Of a stretch of DNA of 50,238 nt, positions 36,346 to 44,558 are shown piece by piece. The notes under the pieces were generated by a model. That model worked only from the letters and a program-made list of their open reading frames with translations. It had not been told where the DNA came from and ran no database searches. The translations under genes and the position numbers were made by a program. The DNA is from Candidatus Methylomirabilis lanthanidiphila (GTDB lineage: Bacteria; Methylomirabilota; Methylomirabilia; Methylomirabilales; Methylomirabilaceae). The stretch is from positions 1-50,238 of the forward strand of contig CABIKM010000004.1 in NCBI GenBank assembly GCA_902196205.1, written 5' to 3'. How positions within the stretch are numbered: the first letter of the stretch is position 1; each line of letters starts with the position of its first letter.

Positions 36346-36899
36346 GTTGTCACGTCCTTACCGGCGGGGTCCGCCGCATGAAGTGCGGCGACATACGGAA
36401 GTCCTCGTCCCTGCCCATACGCATCCAGACCGTAGCCGATCATCCAGGCGTCGGGCACCTCAAAGCCGACGTAGTCGGCGCTGATCGCCACCTGTCGTCG
36501 ACCCGGCTTATCCAGGAGCACGCAGCTACGCAGCCAGCGTGGGTTTCGGGCGGCCAGGTGCGCGCGGACCATACTGAGCGTATGTCCCGAATCCAGGATG
36601 TCATCGACCAGCAGCACCACCCGTCCGTGCAGATCCAATGCACTGTCCTTGTGGATCTGCACCAGACCGCTGGAGGCCACCAGCGGCCCGTAGTGCGAGA
36701 CCGCCATCAGGTCGACCTCCGGCTCTATCTCCAGACGCGCCAGCGCCCGCACCAAGTCGGCGAGGAAGATGAAGGAGCCGGTCAACAGGCCGATCAACAC
36801 CGGCGTCGGCTCCGGGAGATCCCGGGCGATCATGCGCGCCAATTCCTGAACCCGTGCCGCAATCGTCGGCTCGTCAAAGAGCATCCGATGAGCTAGCAT
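36342..36899 (-). CDS. hpt: Hypoxanthine phosphoribosyltransferase
   Basis: Hpt salvages hypoxanthine and guanine with PRPP. The 185-residue protein has VLIGLLTGSFIFLADLVRAL, the PRPP motif LLVDDILDSGHTLSMV, and the C-terminal SADYVGFEVPDAWMIGYGLD typical of the family. The ATG at 36899 overlaps the miaB stop by seven bases. Its own stop overlaps the presumed start of the radical SAM gene. Confidence 0.95.
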   Translation of the reverse strand: MLAHRMLFDEPTIAARVQELARMIARDLPEPTPVLIGLLTGSFIFLADLVRALARLEIEPEVDLMAVSHYGPLVASSGLVQIHKDSALDLHGRVVLLVDDILDSGHTLSMVRAHLAARNPRWLRSCVLLDKPGRRQVAISADYVGFEVPDAWMIGYGLDAYGQGRGLPYVAALHAADPAGKDVTT

Positions 36900-38206
36900 A
36901 CGATCTCCCCTTGCAGATACAGGGGGGTGGCTTCTGTAATCGCGACCTGTACCATGCTGCCGTCCACCACCTCGTCGCCTCTAAAATGGACGATCTTATT
37001 CTGGCGTGTCCGACCGGTGTGGCGAACAGTGTCTACCTTGGCATCCTCGCGATTCACAAGCACCTCAACAGTTCGGCCGATATAGGCGCGGTTACGCTCA
37101 AGCGACGACTGATTGAGCAGCCTTAGCGCGTGCTCTAACCAACGGCCTTTCACCTCCTCAGAGAGCTGGTCCGGCATCCCCTCGGCCTCGGTGTGGGGTC
37201 TCGGCGAATATTTGAAGATAAACGCGCCGTCGAAACCGACCTCCTGCATCAGGTCGAGAGTTGCCTGGAAGTCCTCCTCTGTCTCACCGGGGAATCCGAC
37301 AATAATATCCGTGGTGATGGCAATGTCGGGCGCCTTGGCGCGCAGAAGCGCGACCTTTTCCAGGTACTCCTCTCTATTATAGCCGCGCTTCATTTGATGC
37401 AGAATTCGATCGGAGCCAGATTGCACAGGCAGATGGATCTGTTCACACAGACTCGGCAGCTCTGCGATGGCCGCTGCCAGCTCGTCGGTCACATCGCTGG
37501 GATGAGGGCTTGTAAATCGAACCCGCATATAATCGCCCACAAGCTGATCGATGTGACGAAGGAGTTCCACAAAGCTGATCGGAGGCGTAAGCTTCCTGCC
37601 ATAGGAGTTAACGGTCTGTCCCAGTAGCGTAACCTCGCGATACCCCTGGCGCTTCAGTTCGCGTATCTCCTCAATAATCGCCTGAGGGGGTCGGCTGCGC
37701 TCGCGGCCCCGCGTGAATGGAACCACGCAAAAGGTACAGAAGCGATCACATCCCTCCATGATGCTGACCCAGGCCCTGATGCCGCTTCGACGCTGAACGG
37801 GCGCGTCAACCGGGTAGGAGTAGCCGGCTGCTCTCGCCGTCGCCACTCCTCTCGCCGCCCCGGCCTGAAGCAACGTTGGAATAGCGGTGAGCTGGCCGGG
37901 ACCGACCACAAAGTCCAGGTATGGAAATCGGTTCAGCAGTGCCTGCCCTTCCTGCTGAGCGACGCACCCACAGATGCCGATCTTCAATCCGGCCCGTTGC
38001 CGTTTCAATGCCTGGAAAGACCCGAGACGGCTGTAGACCTTATGCTCGGCCTTCTCGCGGATCGCACAGGTATTAAGAACAATGAGGTCGGCCTCTTCCT
38101 CCTGCTCGGTGAGGGTGAATCCTTCGCGGAGCAGCAACCCGGTAATCCGCTCTGAATCAAGGTCGTTGGCCTGACAGCCATAGGTGATCAGTTTCAGCTT
38201 GGGCAT
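36893..38206 (-). CDS. miaB: tRNA-2-methylthio-N6-dimethylallyladenosine synthase
   Basis: MiaB is a radical SAM methylthiotransferase that modifies ms2i6A37, acting after MiaA (gene at 20142). The 437-residue protein has the N-terminal cluster domain (TYGCQAND, NTCAIREKAE, ICGCVAQQEG), the radical SAM motif GCDRFCTFCVVPFTRG, and a C-terminal TRAM domain (RTVEVLVNRED...TRQNKIVHF). The common QMN of the first motif is QAN here. ATG 38206 has AAGGGTGG just upstream; GTG 38212 is an alternative. It lies between aspC and hpt. Confidence 0.95.
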   Translation of the reverse strand: MPKLKLITYGCQANDLDSERITGLLLREGFTLTEQEEEADLIVLNTCAIREKAEHKVYSRLGSFQALKRQRAGLKIGICGCVAQQEGQALLNRFPYLDFVVGPGQLTAIPTLLQAGAARGVATARAAGYSYPVDAPVQRRSGIRAWVSIMEGCDRFCTFCVVPFTRGRERSRPPQAIIEEIRELKRQGYREVTLLGQTVNSYGRKLTPPISFVELLRHIDQLVGDYMRVRFTSPHPSDVTDELAAAIAELPSLCEQIHLPVQSGSDRILHQMKRGYNREEYLEKVALLRAKAPDIAITTDIIVGFPGETEEDFQATLDLMQEVGFDGAFIFKYSPRPHTEAEGMPDQLSEEVKGRWLEHALRLLNQSSLERNRAYIGRTVEVLVNREDAKVDTVRHTGRTRQNKIVHFRGDEVVDGSMVQVAITEATPLYLQGEIVC

Positions 38207-38214
38207 TGCCACCC

Positions 38215-39417
38215 TTAACCGCGCAGCGCGCCAAGCGCATGCTCGATCCGGTCCGCTCCAGTCCTGATGCTTTCCATCGACGTGGCATACGAAAGGCGAA
38301 GATGCGCGTCGCTTCCGAATTCGCTCCCCGGGACCGATACGACGTGGGCGGTCTGCAACAGGTAGGCCGCCATCTCGGCGGAGTTTCGAACCGGATGCCC
38401 ATCGCCAACCGAGCCGTAAAAACTGGAGACGTTTGGAAACAGATAGAATGCCCCTTCAGGGTTTGTACATCGGATGCCGGGAATGGCGTTCAGTCGACCC
38501 AGGAGATATCTCCGACGCTGTTCGAATTCAATCACCATGGCGCGCAGATCGTCATGTGGACCAAGTAATGCGGCAACGGCGGCCTTTTGCGCAATCGAGG
38601 TCGGATTAGACGTCACCTGTCCCTGGATGGTGTTCATCGCCTTAATGATCTCCGCCGGTCCTGCCGCGTACCCGATTCGCCAACCGGTCATGGCATACGC
38701 CTTGGAAACGGTATTGACGACCATAGTTCGCCGCCTCACCTCTTCGTCGAGCGACGCGATGCTCGTATGGATATGCCCGTCATAGGTTAAAGACTCGTAT
38801 GCCTCGTCCGAAATTACCAGCAGGTCCCGCTCCACCGCCAGCGCCGCGATGGCCCGCAACTGGTCCGGCTGGATCATGGCGCCGGTCGGGTTGCAGGGAC
38901 TATTCAGGAGGATCGCCTTCGTCTTCGGCGTAATGGCCGACTCCAGCGCCGCCCTGGTCAGATGGAATCCATCCTCTTCGCGCGTCTGCACAATCACCGG
39001 CCGCGCATCCACGAGGCGGATCTGTTCCGTATAGGTGACCCAGTAAGGGGCCGGAACGATGACCTCATCGCCGGATTCAAACAGCGCCTCCGCGATATTG
39101 AACAACGAATGTTTCGACCCGCACGAGACGATGACCTCTGCAGGGCTGTACGAGAGGCCATTGTCGCGTTTGAGCTTAGTGATGATCGCCTGCTTCAACT
39201 CGTCGATGCCGCCCGCGGCCGTATATCGTGTAAATCCCTCTCGTATAGCCGTAATGCCCGCATCCTTGATGTGAACCGGCGTCTCAAAATCCGGCTCCCC
39301 GAGTCCGAAGTCTACAACATCGATGCCCTGCGCCTTCATCTGCTTGGCGATTGCAGCCATGGCCAGCGTGGCAGAGGGACTGGCATTCCTTGCGCGATTT
39401 GACAGATTTATCGCCAT
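38215..39417 (-). CDS. aspC: Aspartate aminotransferase (class I, PLP)
   Basis: This 400-residue enzyme transfers amino groups between aspartate and 2-oxoglutarate and is of the Ig subgroup (AspB/AspC). It has LGEPDFETPVHI, GSKHSLFNIAEAL, LNSPCNPTGAM, ISDEAYE, and the PLP lysine in NTVSKAYAMTGWRIGY. The C-terminal substrate arginine lies in LRLSYATS. The start is five bases after coaD. Some family members accept prephenate, so the substrate is not fixed. Confidence 0.94.
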   Translation of the reverse strand: MAINLSNRARNASPSATLAMAAIAKQMKAQGIDVVDFGLGEPDFETPVHIKDAGITAIREGFTRYTAAGGIDELKQAIITKLKRDNGLSYSPAEVIVSCGSKHSLFNIAEALFESGDEVIVPAPYWVTYTEQIRLVDARPVIVQTREEDGFHLTRAALESAITPKTKAILLNSPCNPTGAMIQPDQLRAIAALAVERDLLVISDEAYESLTYDGHIHTSIASLDEEVRRRTMVVNTVSKAYAMTGWRIGYAAGPAEIIKAMNTIQGQVTSNPTSIAQKAAVAALLGPHDDLRAMVIEFEQRRRYLLGRLNAIPGIRCTNPEGAFYLFPNVSSFYGSVGDGHPVRNSAEMAAYLLQTAHVVSVPGSEFGSDAHLRLSYATSMESIRTGADRIEHALGALRG

Positions 39418-39422
39418 CGTGG

Positions 39423-39926
39423 TTATCTCCGTTCTCCTTTCGGATGTGTGCTCATCCGTTCCTTCAGCATTTGTTCGACCATTGGCGTGACGAACTGGGA
39501 TACGTCGCCGCCAAGCAGCGCAATCTCCTTCACCAGCCGAGAGCTCAGATAGGAATATCGCTCATGAGGCATCAGAAAGACGGTTTCGATCTCGTCGTTC
39601 AGCTTTCGATTCATCAGCGCCATCTGAAATTCGTATTCGAAGTCGGACAGTGCGCGCAGACCGCGAATGACCACGTGCGCACCGCGTCGACGCATATAGT
39701 CCACCAGCAGACCGTCAAAGGAGTCGATAGAGACGCCCCGCATACCTCGGACGGCGTTCCGAATGATTCGCTGTCGCTCTGCAAGGCTGAACAGTGGGGC
39801 CTTCTCAGGATTCGTGCTCACCGCGATAACAAGCCCGGGAAAAAGGCGGTGGGCCCGCCTGGCGATATCGATATGGCCGAAGGTGAAGGGATCGAACGTC
39901 CCGGCGTAGACAGCCAGCGTCGTCAC
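39423..39926 (-). CDS. coaD: Phosphopantetheine adenylyltransferase
   Basis: CoaD catalyses the penultimate step of coenzyme A synthesis. The 167-residue protein has the nucleotidyltransferase motif YAGTFDPFTFGHIDI (T/HxGH type), VSTNPEKAPLFSLAERQ, VIRGLRALSDFEYEFQMA, and the YSYLSSRLVKEIA block. Its ATG overlaps the rsmD stop (ATGA); rsmD-coaD is a conserved pair. Confidence 0.97.
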   Translation of the reverse strand: MTTLAVYAGTFDPFTFGHIDIARRAHRLFPGLVIAVSTNPEKAPLFSLAERQRIIRNAVRGMRGVSIDSFDGLLVDYMRRRGAHVVIRGLRALSDFEYEFQMALMNRKLNDEIETVFLMPHERYSYLSSRLVKEIALLGGDVSQFVTPMVEQMLKERMSTHPKGERR

Positions 39927-40480
39927 ATTGCCTCCCGTCGATATAGTTGAAGAGCTGTATCGCCATGCCGGACCTCGCGAACAAGCGTCAGTCCTGAGGG
40001 GACGCGGATCGGGACGACCTTTGTCGATCGCTCCAGGATCGCCGTGCCGGTTGGCGCAAGCAGATCCGTCGCCGCGATGATGCTGATGGCGGTCCCTGCG
40101 TCGGCATGCAGGTACGGAGGATCCAGAAAGATCAGATCGAACTGTTGTGATCCGCAGGCCGCCCGGCGCAGGTATCGGAGAACCTCCATTGGAACGACCT
40201 CAGCCCGATCACGGAACCCGGACATGTCCAGATTTCGGTACAGCATCGCGAGGGCCGACCGACTGTGCTCAACGAAAACGGCCGCGGCCGCCCCACGACT
40301 CAAGGCCTCTATCCCCACTGCGCCGGTCCCAGCGTACAGGTCGAGAAAGCTCCTGCCTTCGATCTGATGCGTCAGCAGATTAAAGAGAACCTCGCGCAGA
40401 TAGTCCGATGTCGGTCTCGTTTTGCTTCCGCGAGGAGCCAGAAGCCGTCGCCCTCTGGCGAGGCCACCGATTATTCTCAT
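39923..40480 (-). CDS. rsmD: 16S rRNA (guanine(966)-N(2))-methyltransferase
   Basis: RsmD methylates G966 of 16S rRNA. From ATG 40480 the product has 185 residues and begins MRIIGGLARGRRLLAPRG, then TRPTSDYLREVLFNLL, SAM motif FLDLYAGTGAVGIEALSRG and catalytic DLIFLDPPY. The longer open frame to 40564 would cover the promoter of rpmB and is rejected. It is the first gene of the minus-strand run that ends at 32467. Confidence 0.95.
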   Translation of the reverse strand: MRIIGGLARGRRLLAPRGSKTRPTSDYLREVLFNLLTHQIEGRSFLDLYAGTGAVGIEALSRGAAAAVFVEHSRSALAMLYRNLDMSGFRDRAEVVPMEVLRYLRRAACGSQQFDLIFLDPPYLHADAGTAISIIAATDLLAPTGTAILERSTKVVPIRVPSGLTLVREVRHGDTALQLYRREAM

Positions 40481-40512
40481 GCGTCGTCTCGAGCAGATGT
40501 CTACTTCTGCGC

Positions 40513-40541
40513 TTGATTTTACTGAGTGCTCTGCGTATAAT
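40513..40541 (+). promoter_or_regulatory. Sigma70-type promoter for rpmB
   Basis: TTGATT at 40513-40518 and a perfect TATAAT at 40536-40541 are 17 bases apart, 60 bases before the rpmB start. Confidence 0.75.
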
Positions 40542-40600
40542 GATTTTTCGTGACGCGCAATCATTCAATGGCCATCAACTATCGTATCGGAGGTATTGCA

Positions 40601-40804
40601 ATGCCGATCACGCATTCCAGCCAGTGTGAGATATGCGGACGAGGTCCGCGCGTAAGCCGTCAGGTCAGCCATGCGCACAACGTCAGCAAACGCCGCCAGC
40701 AGATCAATGTTTCGCGGCATCATGTTGTGATGAATGGCGCTCGCCGCTTCATCGCGCTCTGTACCCGCTGTCTGCGATCCGGGCTCGTCCAGAAGGCCGG
40801 CTGA
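40601..40804 (+). CDS. rpmB: 50S ribosomal protein L28
   Basis: The 67-residue basic protein has the L28 pattern: CEICGRGPRVSRQVSHAHN, then NVSRHHVVMNGARRF and CTRCLRSGLVQK. The two C-x2-C pairs would make the zinc-binding form of L28. GGAGG at 40589-40593 lies seven bases before the ATG, so the longer frame starting at 40550 is not needed. Confidence 0.95.
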   Translation: MPITHSSQCEICGRGPRVSRQVSHAHNVSKRRQQINVSRHHVVMNGARRFIALCTRCLRSGLVQKAG

Positions 40805-40858
40805 ACACGTCCAGCTTCCAGCTCATAGCTGTTAGCTGAAAGCTGTTCTTGTTCAGCC
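40799..40858. terminator. Bidirectional stem-loop between rpmB and relA
   Basis: GGCTGAACA at 40799-40807 is the exact inverted match of TGTTCAGCC at 40850-40858. Inside it CAGCTTCCAGCT pairs with AGCTGAAAGCTG with one mismatch. The outer arms include both stop codons. It probably ends transcription from both sides, although T tracts are short. Confidence 0.6.
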
Positions 40859-42991
40859 GCGAATACGCTCGACTCCCATCACTCCGTCGATCTGGCGGAT
40901 GGCCCCCATCGCCGACTGGAGCTGCTTCAGATCGGACACCTCAAGCGTAAAGGTGTTCAACCCCTTCCGGTCCTCTGTCACGCGTATATCGGCCTGAGCA
41001 ATATTAATCTTGGTTGCAGAGATAGCCGAGCTGATCGCTGCCAGGATGCCGGGCCGATCCCTCCCGATCATCACACGGATTTTGACCTGGTGGGAGGTCT
41101 TCGGCGCCGAATCCCAGGAGATCTTGATCTTTCGATCAGGGTCGTACAGAAGTTGGTCGACATTCGAACAATCCGCAGCGTGAACCGAGACACCGCGTCC
41201 ACGGGTAATGAATCCGACAATCTCATCGCCGGGCAGCGGGCTGCAACACTGCGCAAACCGAATCAGAAAATCGTGCGCCCCCACAAGAGCGACGTCCTCA
41301 TCCGGATGCTGGCGGACCTTTCGTTCCGGCTTCACCTCTCCGTCATGCGGCAGCTCTTCGGCAGGCAAGAGCTTACTGATTGCCTGGCGCGGGGAGAGCT
41401 TGCCGAAACCGACGGTCGCAAAAAAGTCGTCCGGAGTCGCATAGCCGCAGCCGGTGAGCAATTTCGTGACCGCCTCCGGCTTCAGGATCTGGGAGGGACT
41501 CTTACCCAGTCGCCGGAGCTCCTTCTCTAACAGGTCCTTCCCGAGGCTGACACTTCGGACCTTCTCTTCATTTTTGATCCACTGCTTGATCCGGCCTCTC
41601 GCTCGCGAGGTCTTGACCAGTTTCAGCCAGTCTCGGCTTGGATGGTGCTTGGAATCGGTCAGGATCTCAATGATGTCGCCATGTTGTAGTTCATATCGGA
41701 GCGGAACCAGACGGCCATTCGCCCTGGCTCCTGTACATCTAAGGCCGATATCGGTATGGACACCGAAGGCGAAGTCGATGGGACACGCCCCCTTGGGAAA
41801 GTTCTTCACATCCCCATTCGGCGTAAATACGTAGACCTCTTCAGGAAACAGATCGACCTTGACTGTTTCCAGGAACTCCCGGCTGTCTTTCAGATCGCGT
41901 TGCCATTCCAGGAGCTGACGGATCCAGGCAAACCCTTTGTCGGCCTGGTCAAGGGCCGCCTTCCCCTCCTTATAGACCCAATGGGCCGCAATCCCCTCCT
42001 CGGCCGTTTTATGCATCTCGTGAGTTCGAATCTGGATCTCGACCGGTTCACCGACCGGACCGATGACCGTCGTGTGCAACGATTGATACATATTCGACTT
42101 CGGCATCGCGATGAAGTCTTTGAATCGACCGGGGATCGGCTTCCACAGTGAGTGGATGACGCCCAGCGATCCGTAGCAGTCCTTGACCGATTCAGTGATG
42201 ACCCGCACCGCCGTCAGGTCATAAATCTCATCGAATTCCTTGTGTTGATCGCGCATCTTCTTATAAATACTGTAGAAGTGCTTTGGACGACCGATGATCC
42301 GGGCCCGGATACCGACCTCAGCTAACTTCTGCTGAAGGATTCCAATCGCCTCGTTAATATCCTTCTCGCGCTCCCGCCGTTTTTTTGCGATCCGTGCGGC
42401 CAGATCCTGATACACCTCGCGTTCGAGGTGGCGGAGCGCCAGGTCTTCAAATTCCGCCTTCATCCAGTAGATACCAAGTCGATGGGCGATGGGCGCGTAG
42501 ATGTCGAGGGTCTCTCGGGCAATCAGTCGACGTTTCTCCTCCCGAAGCGGTTCGAGGGTTCGCATGTTGTGAAGCCGATCAGCCAGCTTGATCAGGATGA
42601 CCCGAATATCCTTCGACATCGCCAGCACCATTTTTCGAAGGCTTTCGGCCTGATGCTCCAGGCGGCTGCCGAATGGAAGCTTGCTGATCTTTGTCAGGCC
42701 GTCGACAAGATCGCCGATCTCATTACCGAAGGCCTGTTTGACCTCATCCAGGGAGGCGTGAGTATCCTCGACCACATCGTGCAGGAGCGCGGCGGCAATG
42801 CTCGCCACATCCATCTTGAGGTTCAGCACGATCTCAGCCACGGCTATCGGGTGCGACAGATACGGCTCACCGGAGACCCGCTCCTGGCCCCTGTGTACCC
42901 TGGCGGCGAAGTCGTAGGCACGCTGCAGAAGGGCCACATCCGCGTCAGGTGAGGCGGCCCGCACGCGCTCGATAATCGGCTCGATTCCCAT
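40853..42991 (-). CDS. Bifunctional (p)ppGpp synthetase/hydrolase (Rel/SpoT family)
   Basis: The 712-residue protein controls the stringent response alarmone. In order it has an HD hydrolase domain with intact HDVVED, a synthetase domain with RFKDFIAMPKSNMYQSLHTT and the catalytic EIQIRT, a TGS domain (VYVFTPNGDVKNFPKGA), a zinc-finger/helical part (RFAQCCSPLPGDEIVGF) and a C-terminal ACT domain. The RxKD form of the synthetase loop together with the intact HD motif points to a dual-function enzyme. ATG 42991 starts right at the conserved region; upstream codons to 43084 overlap a candidate promoter. Confidence 0.96.
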   Translation of the reverse strand: MGIEPIIERVRAASPDADVALLQRAYDFAARVHRGQERVSGEPYLSHPIAVAEIVLNLKMDVASIAAALLHDVVEDTHASLDEVKQAFGNEIGDLVDGLTKISKLPFGSRLEHQAESLRKMVLAMSKDIRVILIKLADRLHNMRTLEPLREEKRRLIARETLDIYAPIAHRLGIYWMKAEFEDLALRHLEREVYQDLAARIAKKRREREKDINEAIGILQQKLAEVGIRARIIGRPKHFYSIYKKMRDQHKEFDEIYDLTAVRVITESVKDCYGSLGVIHSLWKPIPGRFKDFIAMPKSNMYQSLHTTVIGPVGEPVEIQIRTHEMHKTAEEGIAAHWVYKEGKAALDQADKGFAWIRQLLEWQRDLKDSREFLETVKVDLFPEEVYVFTPNGDVKNFPKGACPIDFAFGVHTDIGLRCTGARANGRLVPLRYELQHGDIIEILTDSKHHPSRDWLKLVKTSRARGRIKQWIKNEEKVRSVSLGKDLLEKELRRLGKSPSQILKPEAVTKLLTGCGYATPDDFFATVGFGKLSPRQAISKLLPAEELPHDGEVKPERKVRQHPDEDVALVGAHDFLIRFAQCCSPLPGDEIVGFITRGRGVSVHAADCSNVDQLLYDPDRKIKISWDSAPKTSHQVKIRVMIGRDRPGILAAISSAISATKINIAQADIRVTEDRKGLNTFTLEVSDLKQLQSAMGAIRQIDGVMGVERIRG

Positions 42992-43055
42992 AGTTGTCGC
43001 GCCTAACGTTATTGCACCAATATGTCTATGTCTCATAGTTGTCGATAACACTTTA

Positions 43056-43084
43056 TTTTTAGCATACTTTGGTACAGTTTCCAA
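43056..43084 (-). promoter_or_regulatory. Candidate promoter for the Rel/SpoT gene
   Basis: On the minus strand TTGGAA (complement of 43079-43084) and TAAAAA (complement of 43056-43061) are 17 bases apart, about 65 bases before the start. Both hexamers match the consensus at four of six positions. Confidence 0.4.
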
Positions 43085-43139
43085 AGGCTTTCGGGAGGGT
43101 TCTCTTTGACGGTATGCCCGACTTGCAGATCGTAGCCGG

Positions 43140-43805
43140 CTAGAGTCCCAGCAGACTCAGGATCTCCTCTTGCCGGACGGGGCCGTGTCTCACAATGACG
43201 GGTGGACTTATGGTCACGTCCACGACAGTAGACGGACTCCCGGCGGCCACAGGTCCGCCATCCAGCACGACGTCCACCTGACCTCCCAGTTGGCGCAGTA
43301 CCTCATCAGCGTCCAAGGGATCTTTGCCTCCGGAACGGTTTGCGCTGGTTCCGGTCACAGGACCGCCGAACTGCCGGATCAGGGTCAGCGCAATCGCCGC
43401 ATCGGGGACCCTGAGGCCGATCCGATCGGTCCCGGCGGTCAGCAGCGAGCAGATCGTGCCGGGCGCCGGCACGACGAGGGTAAGCGGTCCCGGCCACCAG
43501 CGCTCAGCCAGCCGGACGGCCGCCTCAGGCAGTTCACCGACACACCGGATCGCCATCGTAAGATCGGCGACCAACAGTAGGATCGGATTCGTCGGCTTGC
43601 GGCCTTTCGCGATAAACACACGCTCAATCGCCGACGGGTTTGAGGCATCGGCGCCGAGGGCGTATAGAGTATCGGTGGGAAACGCCACCAGACCGCCCTG
43701 ACGAAGCACCGAGACCGCGTGCGCAAACGCAGATGCTGAGGGAGCCTCTGGCGCGACGCAACGCCTCACAGCTTGGCCGTCCGGTCGGTCACCTGTTCGC
43801 ATCAT
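43140..43805 (-). CDS. tsaC: L-threonylcarbamoyladenylate synthase (Sua5/YciO/TsaC)
   Basis: This enzyme makes threonylcarbamoyl-AMP for the t6A modification of tRNA. The 221-residue protein has the YrdC fold blocks GGLVAFPTDTLYALGADA, KGRKPTNPILLLV, WWPGPLTLVVPA, RVPDAAIAL and GTSANRSGGKDPLDADEV. It lacks the extra Sua5 C-terminal domain. ATG 43805 is chosen over TTG 43811; a second ATG at 43802 is adjacent. It follows livF by about 48 bases on the same strand. Confidence 0.9.
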   Translation of the reverse strand: MMRTGDRPDGQAVRRCVAPEAPSASAFAHAVSVLRQGGLVAFPTDTLYALGADASNPSAIERVFIAKGRKPTNPILLLVADLTMAIRCVGELPEAAVRLAERWWPGPLTLVVPAPGTICSLLTAGTDRIGLRVPDAAIALTLIRQFGGPVTGTSANRSGGKDPLDADEVLRQLGGQVDVVLDGGPVAAGSPSTVVDVTISPPVIVRHGPVRQEEILSLLGL

Positions 43806-43853
43806 CGTCAAGATGGCAGCAAACCTTGAACATTGAACATTGCACGTTGAACG

Positions 43854-44558
43854 TTATTCCCCAAGGTAGGCGCTTCGAATATCACCGTTGGCCAGAAGGT
43901 TTTCCGCGTCATCGCTCAGCACGATCCGACCGACCTCCATCACGTACCCTTTCGCCGCAATCCCCAGCGCCATATGCGCGTTTTGCTCGACCAGCAGAAT
44001 CGTTGTGGATTGGGCATTAATCTCCCGAATCACCTCAAAGATGGTCTCCACCAATTTGGGGGCCAGTCCCAATGAGGGTTCATCCAATAGCAGAAGCCGC
44101 GGGCGCCCCATCAGGGCGCGGCCGATGGCCAGCATCTGCTGTTCCCCTCCGGAAAGCGTCCCGCCCGGTTGGGATCGCCGATCTTTGAGAAGCGGGAACA
44201 GTTCGAAGACCCGATCCAGGTCGTGATGGATCTCGGCGGCGCCAGCGCGGGTATAGGCGCCCATCTCCAAATTTTCCAGGACGGTCAGCGTGGAAAAGAT
44301 CCGCCGCCCCTCCGGGACCTGCGAGATGCCGCGCTTGACGATGGCATGGGTTGGAAGGTACGTCAATTCCTCGCCTTCGAAGCTGATCCGTCCGCTGGTC
44401 GGTCTCAGGATTCCGGAAATCGCCATCAACGTCGACGATTTCCCGGCGCCGTTGGCACCGATCAAGGTGACGATCTGACCCTGCTGCACCTCAAGGCTGA
44501 TACCCTTGAGGGCATGGATGGCGCCGTAATGGAGATGCACCTCGTGCAGGTTAAGCAT
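43854..44558 (-). CDS. livF: Branched-chain amino acid ABC transporter ATP-binding protein LivF
   Basis: LivF is the second ATPase of the Liv importer. The 234-residue protein has Walker A GANGAGKSS, the signature LSGGEQQMLAIGRAL, Walker B LLLLDEPSLGL and the H-loop region LLVEQNAH. The YVMEVGRIVLS ending is typical of LivF. Its start overlaps the end of the livM/G gene by eight bases. Confidence 0.93.
   Translation of the reverse strand: MLNLHEVHLHYGAIHALKGISLEVQQGQIVTLIGANGAGKSSTLMAISGILRPTSGRISFEGEELTYLPTHAIVKRGISQVPEGRRIFSTLTVLENLEMGAYTRAGAAEIHHDLDRVFELFPLLKDRRSQPGGTLSGGEQQMLAIGRALMGRPRLLLLDEPSLGLAPKLVETIFEVIREINAQSTTILLVEQNAHMALGIAAKGYVMEVGRIVLSDDAENLLANGDIRSAYLGE

Noticed and set aside
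43811-43860. Short TTGAACATTGAAC-type repeats between livF and tsaC
   Set aside because: Only a few imperfect short units, no fold or known element.
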